Source: Coprobacter tertius
GTDB lineage: Bacteria; Bacteroidota; Bacteroidia; Bacteroidales; Coprobacteraceae
Assembly: GCF_024330105.1 (NCBI RefSeq)
Contig: NZ_JANDHW010000003.1
Span: 62,001-126,000 of the forward strand
DNA: 64,000 nt
Direction of reading: 5' to 3'
The position numbers and the translations under genes are program-made. Every line of letters starts with the position of its first letter. Positions within the stretch are counted from its first letter, which is position 1. This document shows positions 18,301-25,804 of this stretch, piece by piece. The notes under the pieces are model-generated. The model was not told the DNA's origin, did no database searches, and saw only the letters and a program-made list of their open reading frames with translations.

Positions 18301-18665
18301 GTTACTACCAACAATGGCCCGTTATCTTGCAACCGGTTTAGCGTTTCGGTACGTAAAATAGCATTGGCAGGGTCTTGTTGGCCGTATTTAATATCTCTTT
18401 TATAACCCGAAGGAAAAAATAAAACATATTCTTCTCCTTTGATTTGTACCAAATCATGATAAAGATAACCCGCTTCTTCGAGATCGTTCGCTACAAGAAT
18501 AAACGTCTTTCCGGTTTCGGTTAATGAAGAAAATAGTAGTGCTGCGGCAGAACCTTGCAGACCGTCGATTTGTAAAGTATTCGATTTTTTATCTTTTATA
18601 AAATGGGCCAGAGCCTCTTTACGGGCTGGCGTGTTGAAAATAGGATAAAGAGGATTCGTATCCAT
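15318..18665 (-). CDS. mfd: Transcription-repair coupling factor Mfd
   Basis: ATP-dependent translocase that removes stalled RNA polymerase and recruits UvrA to the lesion. 1115 aa from the chosen start, normal for Bacteroidetes Mfd. Order: UvrB-like domains 1-2; RNA-polymerase interaction domain with GDYIVHIDHGVGKFGGL; RecG-like helicase lobes with Walker A GDVGFGKTEIA near residue 580, DEEQ box IDEEQKFG, TMSATPIPRT, and QLRGRVGRS; and the C-terminal TRCF domain. The frame is open up to 18740, but a TACTTTTG -7 box at 18701-18694 would place transcription start near 18688. The ATG at 18665 is therefore the better start. Confidence 0.96.
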   Translation of the reverse strand: MDTNPLYPIFNTPARKEALAHFIKDKKSNTLQIDGLQGSAAALLFSSLTETGKTFILVANDLEEAGYLYHDLVQIKGEEYVLFFPSGYKRDIKYGQQDPANAILRTETLNRLQDNGPLLVVTYPDALAEKVVKAKMLNENTLKLKRGSKADSIAIADTLHNQGFEQVDYVYEPGQYAIRGSILDVYSFSHEQPYRIDFFGDEIESIRCFDIESQLSNEQLDSISIVPDMASGGVYGVSLPEFVNSDTIWCFKDVEWCLTRINSIATESISEQLLITEEGDLEIHKKIVDPETFKKNIFTFKQIGYGTRNRERVKNHLSFNCVPQPVFHKNFDLVGETLTGFLKEGYTLYILSDNEKQIQRLQSIFEDRGDQITFTPILRTIHEGFSDKDLKICFFTDHQIFDRFHKYNLRSDKARSGKLALTLKELNQFEPGDYIVHIDHGVGKFGGLIRTEINGRMQEVIKLIYQNDDIIFVSIHALHKLAKYRGKEGEPPRINKLGTGAWERMKEKTKSKMKDIARDLIKLYAKRREEKGHAYPKDSFLQQELEASFIYEDTPDQLKSTAEVKQDMESEQPMDRLICGDVGFGKTEIAIRAAFKAVCDNKQVAVLVPTTVLAFQHYKTFTDRLKEFPIKIDYLSRARKSSDIRQLLNGLPEGKTDILIGTHRIIGKDVKFKDLGLLIIDEEQKFGVAVKEKLKQMKVNVDTLTMSATPIPRTLQFSLMGARDLSVITTPPPNRYPIQTEVHGFNEEIIREAINFEMSRNGQVFIVNNRIQQLDELANIVRRLVPDARVGIGHGQMEPEKLEQTIIDFANYDYDVLVATTIIESGIDIPNTNTIIINNAHNFGLSELHQLRGRVGRSNKKAFCYLLTPPLHTLSTDARRRLQAIENFSELGSGIHIAMQDLDIRGAGNLLGAEQSGFIADLGYETYQKVLKEAVEELKNDEFKELYNQESRHDSEGNETFVTDCVIESDLELLFPNDYIPNVSERISLYQELDNMERETDIANFSSRLEDRFGRIPEEGKELIRIVRLRQLAKQLGMEKVVLKQGRMILFFVSDNHTRYFQSPAFGKVLNYLQTNPKRCQLRELKGKRSLAIAHIGTVETAVAILQEILNQNVS

Positions 18666-18693
18666 CGGAAGCCGGATTTCTGTAAACATCATG

Positions 18694-18701
18694 CAAAAGT
18701 A
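18694..18701 (-). promoter_or_regulatory. -7 box of mfd
   Basis: Minus-strand TACTTTTG, an exact TAnnTTTG match. Its position argues against start codons upstream of 18689 and decides the mfd start at 18665. No -33 element is evident. Confidence 0.45.
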
Positions 18702-18915
18702 ATTATTTTTTTTGCGAATGATTGCTGTTAAGGGGCTCAATATTGAAGATATTCTGAAAAAGAATCTTAAATGTCGAAATGTCTTCTGATAAACTTATAT
18801 ATGTATATTTTTATGCTTTTCTCTTAGTTAGGTTTTATGTTTATCGCACAAATATTTTATTTACAAGATGTATTTAAATAATATATATTGAATTATTATT
18901 TTTCATAAAAAATAG
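18702..18915. other. Divergent AT-rich gap between mfd and the GT2 operon
   Basis: No coding-like frame and no hairpin of note. With flanking promoter boxes it forms a gene-free interval of about 340 bases. Confidence 0.5.
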
Positions 18916-18923
18916 TATATTTG
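18916..18923 (+). promoter_or_regulatory. -7 box of the GT2-pyrC-crcB-rmuC operon
   Basis: TATATTTG, an exact TAnnTTTG match, giving a leader of about 75 nt. The nearest TTG upstream is too far (25 bases) to be a convincing -33. Confidence 0.4.
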
Positions 18924-19003
18924 CTAATATTATTTCTTGATTTTGTAGTAAAGAATGAGAAATAGACAGATTTATTTAAAATCAGATGATAATTATATAA
19001 CTT

Positions 19004-19753
19004 ATGCATGAATCAGACGGTATAGTTATAATTCCTACTTATAACGAAAAAGAAAATATAGAGAACATAATACATGCTGTATTTCGTTTAAAAAAATACT
19101 TTCATGTATTGATTATTGACGACGGTTCTCCCGATGGAACTGCAAATATCGTAAAGATGATGCAGAAAGATTATCCCGATCGTTTGTTTATGATCGAACG
19201 AGCGGGAAAACAAGGATTGGGAACCGCTTATATTGCTGGTTTTAAGTGGGCATTGGAGCATGGTTATGACTATATTTTCGAGATGGATGCCGATTTTTCT
19301 CATAATCCAGAAGATCTTATAAGATTATGGGATGCCTGTGTAAACCAAGGTGCTGATGTTGCTATCGGATCACGGTATATCTCAGGTGTAAATGTTGTAA
19401 ATTGGCCGATGGGACGTGTTATTATGTCTTATTTCGCATCGAAATATGTCCGCCTGATTACCGGTATGAAAATTGCAGATACAACAGCCGGTTTTAAATG
19501 TTATCGTAGAGAAGTACTGGAAACAATCGACCTCGATCGTATCCGTTTCAAAGGTTATGCTTTCCAGATAGAAATGAAGTTTACTGCATATAAATGTGGA
19601 TTCAGACTTATCGAAGTACCCATTATATTTATAAATCGGGTATTGGGTGTAAGTAAGATGAACGGAGGTATCTTTGGCGAAGCCGTTTGGGGAGTAATTA
19701 GGCTTAAAATAGGTAGTTGGTTTAAAAAATATCCTTGCAAAAAAGGAATCTAA
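19004..19753 (+). CDS. Polyprenol-phosphate mannosyltransferase-like GT2 (Dpm1 type)
   Basis: 249 aa, soluble GT-A glycosyltransferase of family 2, resembling dolichyl/polyprenyl-phosphate mannose synthases. Seen: [14 protein letters not shown] at the N-terminus, [12 protein letters not shown], the [13 protein letters not shown] block with the DxD-type motif, [18 protein letters not shown], and the acceptor-loop region [14 protein letters not shown]. It probably transfers a hexose from a nucleotide sugar to polyprenyl phosphate at the inner membrane face for later use in glycolipid or glycoprotein synthesis; the exact sugar is not visible. It is the first gene of a tight four-gene run, with pyrC starting 2 bases after its stop. 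Confidence 0.9.
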   Translation: MHESDGIVIIPTYNEKENIENIIHAVFRLKKYFHVLIIDDGSPDGTANIVKMMQKDYPDRLFMIERAGKQGLGTAYIAGFKWALEHGYDYIFEMDADFSHNPEDLIRLWDACVNQGADVAIGSRYISGVNVVNWPMGRVIMSYFASKYVRLITGMKIADTTAGFKCYRREVLETIDLDRIRFKGYAFQIEMKFTAYKCGFRLIEVPIIFINRVLGVSKMNGGIFGEAVWGVIRLKIGSWFKKYPCKKGI

Positions 19754-19755
19754 AA

Positions 19756-21099
19756 ATGAAGATTTTTATAAAAAACGCGGAAATTATCAATGAAAGCAGA
19801 CGTTTTACGGGTGCTGTTTTTATTGAGAATGACACAATAAAAGCGGTTTATGATGGTATTTATCCAGAAAATGTAATTGAAGAAGTTGATGAAGTGATCG
19901 ATGCTACCGGTATGTGGTTGATTCCCGGTATTATAGATGATCAGGTTCATTTCAGGGAACCGGGTTTGACACATAAAGCCGATATACATAGCGAATCGGC
20001 AGCTGCCGTGGCCGGGGGTGTAACGTCTTTTATGGATATGCCTAACACCATTCCCCAAACAACGACGATAGATGTTCTTAACCGGCGCTTCGACCGAGCT
20101 GCAGAAACGTCTTTGGCTAATTACACTTTTTATATGGGGGCCAATAACGAAAATCTCGATCAACTGAAAAAAATAGATACGCATAGAGTAGGGGGAGTAA
20201 AAGTGTTTATGGGGTCTTCTACCGGCAATATGTTGGTTGATGATCGAAAAATTCTCGAACGAATTTTTGCAGAAATACCCGCTGTTATCGCGGTTCATTG
20301 TGAAAAGGAAGAAATTATTCGGTCAAATCGCGAATATTATACTAAACGTTTCGGAGAAGATCTCCCGATTATGTTTCATCCGCTTATACGTAGTGCCGAA
20401 GCTTGTTACGCATCATCTGCACAAGCTGTAGAATTGGCATCTAAATACGATACAAGATTACATATTTTGCATCTCTCTACAGCTCGTGAATTATCTTTAT
20501 TTGAAGATAAGCCTTTAGAAGAAAAACGTATTACGGCTGAAGTTTGTGTGCATCATCTTTATTTCGATGATAACGATTATGCGGCATACGGAAATAAAAT
20601 AAAGTGGAATCCGGCTATAAAAACGACCGGGGATAGATTGGCCCTAATAAATGCCGTTAAGAAAAACAAGATCGATGTTATAGCTACCGATCATGCTCCT
20701 CATTTATGGTGTGAAAAAGAGGGTTCGTGTCTGAAAGCTGCGTCTGGAGGTCCGTTAATTCAATTTTCATTGTTAACGATGATAGAGAAAGTTTTAGAGG
20801 GAGATCTTTCTATCGAAACTATAGTAGAGAAAATGTGTCATGCTCCGGCTCGTCTTTTTGGAATCGAAAAAAGAGGATTTATCCGGCCGGGGTATTTTGC
20901 TGATTTGGTATTGATAAATCCTGGTAAAAAATGTAAAGTGACATCTGATATAATATTAAGTAAATGTGGGTGGTCTCCTTTCGAAGGCCATACATTTCCT
21001 GTTACGGTAGATACGACGTTTGTTAATGGCATAAAAGCTTATCAGAATGGAGTAGTTAACAGAGCTTGCCGTGGACGAGAATTAGAATTTAAAGGATGA
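19756..21099 (+). CDS. pyrC: Dihydroorotase (class I type)
   Basis: 447 aa from the chosen start. Zinc amidohydrolase interconverting N-carbamoyl-L-aspartate and L-dihydroorotate in pyrimidine synthesis. Metal and substrate motifs: [10 protein letters not shown] near residue 60, the [14 protein letters not shown] block, the HCEKEE histidine, [18 protein letters not shown], and the catalytic-aspartate motif ATDHAPH. The long class I form and complete ligands favour an active enzyme rather than a PyrC-like pseudo-enzyme. An in-frame ATG at 19735 overlaps the GT2 gene, so the ATG at 19756 with the conserved [10 protein letters not shown] start is preferred. The stop overlaps the crcB start by 4 bases (ATGA). 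Confidence 0.93.
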   Translation: MKIFIKNAEIINESRRFTGAVFIENDTIKAVYDGIYPENVIEEVDEVIDATGMWLIPGIIDDQVHFREPGLTHKADIHSESAAAVAGGVTSFMDMPNTIPQTTTIDVLNRRFDRAAETSLANYTFYMGANNENLDQLKKIDTHRVGGVKVFMGSSTGNMLVDDRKILERIFAEIPAVIAVHCEKEEIIRSNREYYTKRFGEDLPIMFHPLIRSAEACYASSAQAVELASKYDTRLHILHLSTARELSLFEDKPLEEKRITAEVCVHHLYFDDNDYAAYGNKIKWNPAIKTTGDRLALINAVKKNKIDVIATDHAPHLWCEKEGSCLKAASGGPLIQFSLLTMIEKVLEGDLSIETIVEKMCHAPARLFGIEKRGFIRPGYFADLVLINPGKKCKVTSDIILSKCGWSPFEGHTFPVTVDTTFVNGIKAYQNGVVNRACRGRELEFKG

Positions 21100-21467
21100 G
21101 AACCTGGTTATTGGTCGGGATAGGAGGATTTGCCGGTAGTATATTACGGTATGCTTTTTCCCGTTGGATTTCGGAACAGACCTCCGGTAGTTTTCCTTGG
21201 GGTACATTAGCCGTTAATCTGGCCGGGTGTTTGCTTATAGGTTTATTTTGGGGAATATCCGAACGGTTTGAATGGTTTGGGACAGGATTCAGAATGACGT
21301 TCATCGTCGGGCTTTGCGGTGGATTTACTACATTTTCTACTTTCTCGGGTGATGCGCTCAAATTGTTTCAGTCAGGAGCATTTTTACCTTTTCTCTTATA
21401 TGTATTCGGAAGTGTTTTAATAGGTATTTGTTTTACGTTAGCAGGTTGGCGTTTAGTTGCTCCCTGA
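21096..21467 (+). CDS. crcB: Fluoride channel protein CrcB/Fluc
   Basis: 123 aa with four membrane helices, the normal size of a Fluc subunit. Dual-topology dimers of this protein export fluoride passively across the inner membrane. Signatures are [10 protein letters not shown] at the N-terminus, [15 protein letters not shown] with the conserved asparagine, and [10 protein letters not shown] in helix 3 with the Phe/Thr residues lining the fluoride track. It is translationally coupled to pyrC (ATGA overlap). I see no fluoride riboswitch upstream, which fits expression as an internal operon gene. Confidence 0.95.
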   Translation: MRTWLLVGIGGFAGSILRYAFSRWISEQTSGSFPWGTLAVNLAGCLLIGLFWGISERFEWFGTGFRMTFIVGLCGGFTTFSTFSGDALKLFQSGAFLPFLLYVFGSVLIGICFTLAGWRLVAP

Positions 21468-21481
21468 TATTATTGAGTCAT

Positions 21482-22738
21482 ATGGAAATTGCATATTTGA
21501 TTTTAGGTGTCGTTATTGGAAGCTTTGTATCGGGCGTTTTTTTCTATGGATACAAACGCCGGAATCGTGAGTTGCAAATGCAATTGGACGGTCGGCAAAC
21601 AGAGATAAAAAGACTCGGTCAAGAACTTTTGAATGAAAAGGTCGAACGGGTGAAATCAGAAGCTGAGAAACGTTCCGCTGATGAAAAGTTACAACGACAA
21701 AAAGAAGAAATTATGGTGATGCGGGAACAAATGACAAATGAGTTCCGGCTTATGGCTAATAGTATTTTAGAAGAAAAATCGAAACGTTTTACCGAAATAA
21801 ATCGAGAAAATATTGATCGTATTTTGCATCCTTTACAGGAGAAGTTGTCTGAATTCAAGCAAAAAGTAGAGGAGACTTATGATAAAGAATCGAAAGAGCG
21901 TTTTAGTCTCGACAGGAGGATTAAAGAATTGGTCGAACTGAACCAGCAAATCGGACGAGAAGCCAATAACCTGACTAAGGCATTGAAAGGAGATAGTAAA
22001 ATACAGGGAGATTGGGGTGAGATGATTCTCGAGAGCATTCTCGAAAAATCAGGTTTAGTAAAAGGGCGTGAGTACTACACGCAAGAGACGATAACAGATG
22101 AAGCGGGGAAAAAACGCCTTAATGAAGATGGAAAAAGAATGCGTCCGGATGTGGTGGTGGTTTATCCCGACCAAAGAAAAGTAATTATCGATTCTAAAGT
22201 ATCGCTGACGGCATATACCCGTTATGTTGAAGCCGAAACTCCTGAAGAAAGTGTAAAAGCTTTGCAGGAACATGTTCGTTCTTTGAAAAGTCATGTTTTG
22301 GAACTTTCTGCAAAAAATTATCAGGATTATGTGAAATCACTTGATTTTGTTATGATGTTTATTCCCAACGAACCGGCATATCTGGCTGCGATGAGACAGG
22401 ACCCGTCGTTATGGCAATTTGCTTATGATAAGAGAGTGATGATGATTAGTCCGACAAACCTGATTGCAGCTCTTAAGCTGATCGTAGATCTTTGGAATCG
22501 GGATAAGCAAAGTCGTAATGCTCTCGATATAGCAGAACGTGGGGCGGCTTTATATGATAAATTTGTCGGATTTGTAGATTCGATGGGAGAAATAGGAGAG
22601 AATTTGGACAAGACATATCGTAGTTACCGCCAGGCAGTCGGACAGTTAAAAGAAGGAAAAGGAAATCTTATCGGACAAGTAGAAAAACTTAAAGCTTTAG
22701 GTATAAAAGCGAAAAAAGAATTACCTTCGAACGAATAA
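21482..22738 (+). CDS. rmuC: DNA recombination protein RmuC homologue
   Basis: 418 aa from the chosen start. An N-terminal membrane helix (about residues 3-22) is followed by a long coiled coil (about 27-160, rich in Glu/Lys/Arg) and then the RmuC core, a PD-(D/E)xK-like nuclease fold with QGDWGEMILESILEKSGL, RMRPDVVV, VIIDSKVSL and the MMFIPNEPAYLAA block. RmuC is linked to suppression of inverted-repeat rearrangements; its biochemistry is poorly known. The upstream in-frame ATG at 21428 lies inside crcB. The ATG at 21482, 14 bases after the crcB stop, gives the usual N-terminus. Confidence 0.92.
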   Translation: MEIAYLILGVVIGSFVSGVFFYGYKRRNRELQMQLDGRQTEIKRLGQELLNEKVERVKSEAEKRSADEKLQRQKEEIMVMREQMTNEFRLMANSILEEKSKRFTEINRENIDRILHPLQEKLSEFKQKVEETYDKESKERFSLDRRIKELVELNQQIGREANNLTKALKGDSKIQGDWGEMILESILEKSGLVKGREYYTQETITDEAGKKRLNEDGKRMRPDVVVVYPDQRKVIIDSKVSLTAYTRYVEAETPEESVKALQEHVRSLKSHVLELSAKNYQDYVKSLDFVMMFIPNEPAYLAAMRQDPSLWQFAYDKRVMMISPTNLIAALKLIVDLWNRDKQSRNALDIAERGAALYDKFVGFVDSMGEIGENLDKTYRSYRQAVGQLKEGKGNLIGQVEKLKALGIKAKKELPSNE

Positions 22739-22790
22739 AATATATATTTTCGATTGCAATTTTTAACCTGTAAATTTTTATTATTAGCTT

Positions 22791-23804
22791 ATGAAACTAA
22801 GCTTTGAACCCTATACTCTCGAATTAAGGCACGTTTTTACTTTATCATCTTCTTCCCGTACGACAACGCCTGTTGTTTTGGTGATGATAGAAAGTGAAGG
22901 ATATATCGGATATGGGGAAGCATCTTTACCTCCTTATTTGAAAGAAACGCAGCAATCGGTAACTGCGTTTTTATCTGCTTTGAACTTAAATGGATTTTCT
23001 TTGAATCATCCGTTAGAAGATGTTCTCGGTTATATTGAAAATGTGGCTCCCGAAAATACGGCTGCTAAAGCGGCTGTAGATATTGCCTTACATGATCTTT
23101 ACGGGAAGGCCCGTGAATATGCCTGGTGGCAGTATTGGGGACTCGATAGATTCTCTGTTCCGGATACTTCTTTTACGATAGGAATAGATACCGAAGAAGG
23201 GATAAGGTGTAAGACACTGGATGCGAAAGATTTTAATTTGTTAAAAGTAAAATTAGGCCGGCATACCGATAAGATGATTATATCGGCAATACGTTCGGTA
23301 ACAGACAAGCCGATTTGTGTTGATGTAAATCAGGGATGGACTGATAAATATGAAGCTCTCGATATGTTGCATTGGTGTAAAGAGCAAGGTGTTATTTTTG
23401 CAGAACAGCCTATGCCTAAAGAATATATAGACGATATGGCTTGGTTGACAGCTCATAGCCCTATACCTACTATTGCGGATGAATCATTTCAGCGAATATC
23501 CGATTTGAAAAAAGTTAAGGGTGTATTTTCCGGAATAAATATAAAATTAATGAAATGTACCGGGATGAATGAGGCATATAAGGTTATACATGAAGCTCGT
23601 GACGCAGGTATGAAGGTCATGTTGGGATGTATGACCGAGACTTCTTGTGCCATCAGCGCTGCGGCCCAATTGTCCCCTTGGGTCGATTGGGCTGACCTCG
23701 ACGGAAATTTACTGATTACGAATGATTGTTTTTATGGCGCCACGTTGCAAAACGGTAAAATAATTTCGACCAGAATGCCGGGAATCGGTATTAAATATAA
23801 ATAG
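22791..23804 (+). CDS. L-Ala-D/L-Glu-type dipeptide epimerase (enolase superfamily)
   Basis: 337 aa. N-terminal capping domain, then a (beta/alpha)7-beta barrel with the full catalytic set of muconate-lactonising-type enolase members: K152 and K154 in LKVKLG, metal ligands D178 (CVDVNQGW), E205 (FAEQPMP) and D230 (IADESF), and K252 in NIKLMKCTG. Bacteroidetes members of this group epimerise dipeptides such as L-Ala-D-Glu released from peptidoglycan. The exact dipeptide specificity cannot be read here. It is followed at 36 bases by a DUF2156 gene and then a GNAT gene, suggesting a peptide- or amino-acid-related operon. Confidence 0.88.
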   Translation: MKLSFEPYTLELRHVFTLSSSSRTTTPVVLVMIESEGYIGYGEASLPPYLKETQQSVTAFLSALNLNGFSLNHPLEDVLGYIENVAPENTAAKAAVDIALHDLYGKAREYAWWQYWGLDRFSVPDTSFTIGIDTEEGIRCKTLDAKDFNLLKVKLGRHTDKMIISAIRSVTDKPICVDVNQGWTDKYEALDMLHWCKEQGVIFAEQPMPKEYIDDMAWLTAHSPIPTIADESFQRISDLKKVKGVFSGINIKLMKCTGMNEAYKVIHEARDAGMKVMLGCMTETSCAISAAAQLSPWVDWADLDGNLLITNDCFYGATLQNGKIISTRMPGIGIKYK

Positions 23805-23840
23805 AACGAACTTTTATCTTGATTAACAGTTATACCATTA

Positions 23841-24755
23841 ATGAAATATAGATATATGATTCCATTTAAACCTATAACGATACATGACCGGGAGATCATA
23901 ACTTCGTTTACCTATAACAGTAATTTACGGAATTGTGATTTTTCTTTTGCCAATATGTGTAGTTGGCGCTTTTTATATGATAGTGAATTTGCCGTTGTCG
24001 AAGATAAACTTCTTATTCGCTTTTTTATTGAAGATCATCGCCCTGCCTATATGGTACCTTTGGGAACGGGAGATATGAAACATTCGATTGAGTTGCTCGA
24101 AGCAGATGCATCTTCATTGGGGCATACTTTATGTATTTTAGGTGTTACTCCGGATACAAAAGAAAAAATAGAAAAGCTTTTTCCTGAAGAATTCAAATTT
24201 ATTGCAGAGAGAGATTATTTTGATTATATTTACTTACGGGATAATTTGGTCGGTTTGGTGGGCAAAAAATATCAATCGAAACGGAATCATATCAATCGGT
24301 TCAGGCAGGAATATGATAATTACCGTTATACTCCTATCACCAGAGATATGGTTCCTAAGTGTCTCGAACTCGAGACGAAATGGTGTGTTGAGAATGATTG
24401 TCGTGAGAACGAAGACTTGATGAACGAACGACGCTCTCTTACATTTTCTTTGCAGCACATGGATGAATTAGGAATAATAGGAGGTGCGATTTGGATAGGA
24501 AATGAGATTGTCGCTTTTTCTTTTGGGGCTCCGATAACGAATGATACTTTTGGCGTACATGTAGAAAAAGCGGATACCGAGGTGGATGGTGCTTATGCGG
24601 TTATCAATCAGGAATTTGCATCTCATATTCCTGAAGAATATATCTATGTAAACCGAGAAGAAGATTTGGGAATTCCGGGATTACGTAAAGCAAAGCTTTC
24701 TTACCATCCAGCAATATTACTTGAAAAATATGCTGCTATAAAGCACCGGTTCTGA
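23841..24755 (+). CDS. DUF2156 domain protein (aminoacyltransferase-like GNAT fold)
   Basis: 304 aa. This is a single DUF2156 unit, the soluble double-GNAT fold that forms the C-terminal catalytic part of phosphatidylglycerol lysyltransferases, here without membrane helices. Seen: the N-terminal SNLRNCDFSFANMCSWRFLY block, KKYQSKRNHINRF with conserved basic residues, FSFGAPITNDTFGVHVEKAD, and the C-terminal NREEDLGIPGLRKAKLSYHP motif characteristic of the family. The acceptor is unknown. The gene lies between the dipeptide epimerase and the GNAT gene on the same strand, with gaps of 36 and 38 bases. Confidence 0.85.
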   Translation: MKYRYMIPFKPITIHDREIITSFTYNSNLRNCDFSFANMCSWRFLYDSEFAVVEDKLLIRFFIEDHRPAYMVPLGTGDMKHSIELLEADASSLGHTLCILGVTPDTKEKIEKLFPEEFKFIAERDYFDYIYLRDNLVGLVGKKYQSKRNHINRFRQEYDNYRYTPITRDMVPKCLELETKWCVENDCRENEDLMNERRSLTFSLQHMDELGIIGGAIWIGNEIVAFSFGAPITNDTFGVHVEKADTEVDGAYAVINQEFASHIPEEYIYVNREEDLGIPGLRKAKLSYHPAILLEKYAAIKHRF

Positions 24756-24793
24756 TTTATATAAGTGTTTAATGAATTGAAATACTTTACGAT

Positions 24794-25804
24794 ATGGATT
24801 TAAGGCAACAGATTATCGATTTGTGGCAGGCTTGTTTCGGTGACACCGAGGAATTTGTACAGCTCTATTTTTCAACAAAGTATTCCGATGAGAACACTTT
24901 AGCTATTATAGAGGATGATAAAGTTTTGTCGGCGCTTCAAATATTGCCTTACACCATGACATGCTGGGGTAAAAAGTATAGAGCATCTTATATTTCGGGT
25001 GCTTCTACCTGGCCTGAATATCGTGAAAAAGGACTTATGAGCCGCTTGATAAGAGAAGCTTTCATTACGATGAGAAACCGTGAAATACCTTTTTCATTCC
25101 TTATTCCTGCTGAAGAGTGGTTGTATGATTATTATGCAAAATCGGGATATGCACCTGTTTTCAGGAAGGCGTGTGAAGTTTATCGTGATATTTTACCGGC
25201 TGATTTTAATGTATGTGGAAACACGATTGGAGAATACTATGCTTATTTTTCATCGAGAATAGGAGAAAGAACTTGCTGTATACAACATTCACTCGATGAT
25301 TTTAAAGTAATATTACAAGAGCTGGAATTGGCGGGAGGTAAAGTTATAGCTGTTCATAATAATGAAAAACGAATCAGGGGATTGGCTTTTGCATTGTTTT
25401 ATAATAATCGGATACTGGTTAAAGACTGGTTCTATGATGATATTGCGGCCCGTAATGAATTGTTGCAGCTTATACGTAGAGAGTTTCCGAAAGGAGATAT
25501 TTTTTGTGATATTCCTGCAACCGTTGAAAATAACGGATATAAAAGGGGAATGCTTAGAATCGTGAATGTACGTCGTATCTTGCATGGGTATGCGAAAGCG
25601 TTTCCCCAGGTTAAACATGTATGGAGAATAATCGACGATATTATTCCACAAAACAATGGGATTTATTTTATTAGTAATGGGAAATGCATGCAGCGTCCCG
25701 ATGATGATAAATTTAATACTGATGATATTTATACCGTATCCGAACTGGCAATTCGTCTTTTTCCGATTTCAGACCCCCCTTTTTTAAGTCTGATGCTTGA
25801 TTAA
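24794..25804 (+). CDS. GNAT-family N-acetyltransferase, Eis-like architecture
   Basis: 336 aa. The N-terminal GNAT domain has LPYTMTCWGKKYRASYISG, an acetyl-CoA pyrophosphate-loop-like segment PEYREKGLMSRLI (a Q/RxxGxG/A variant) and FLIPAEEWLYDYYAKSGY. The second half forms another GNAT-like and sterol-carrier-like region ending SELAIRLFPISDP, as in Eis-type enzymes. The substrate is not evident. It is the last gene of the epimerase-DUF2156-GNAT run, and its final 4 bases overlap the end of the convergent tamB-like gene, leaving no room for a terminator between them. Confidence 0.85.
   Translation: MDLRQQIIDLWQACFGDTEEFVQLYFSTKYSDENTLAIIEDDKVLSALQILPYTMTCWGKKYRASYISGASTWPEYREKGLMSRLIREAFITMRNREIPFSFLIPAEEWLYDYYAKSGYAPVFRKACEVYRDILPADFNVCGNTIGEYYAYFSSRIGERTCCIQHSLDDFKVILQELELAGGKVIAVHNNEKRIRGLAFALFYNNRILVKDWFYDDIAARNELLQLIRREFPKGDIFCDIPATVENNGYKRGMLRIVNVRRILHGYAKAFPQVKHVWRIIDDIIPQNNGIYFISNGKCMQRPDDDKFNTDDIYTVSELAIRLFPISDPPFLSLMLD

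Noticed and set aside
19004-22738. Considered GT2-pyrC-crcB-rmuC as a functional system
   Set aside because: The four genes are a normal mixed housekeeping operon with no evident shared process; tight spacing alone is not evidence.
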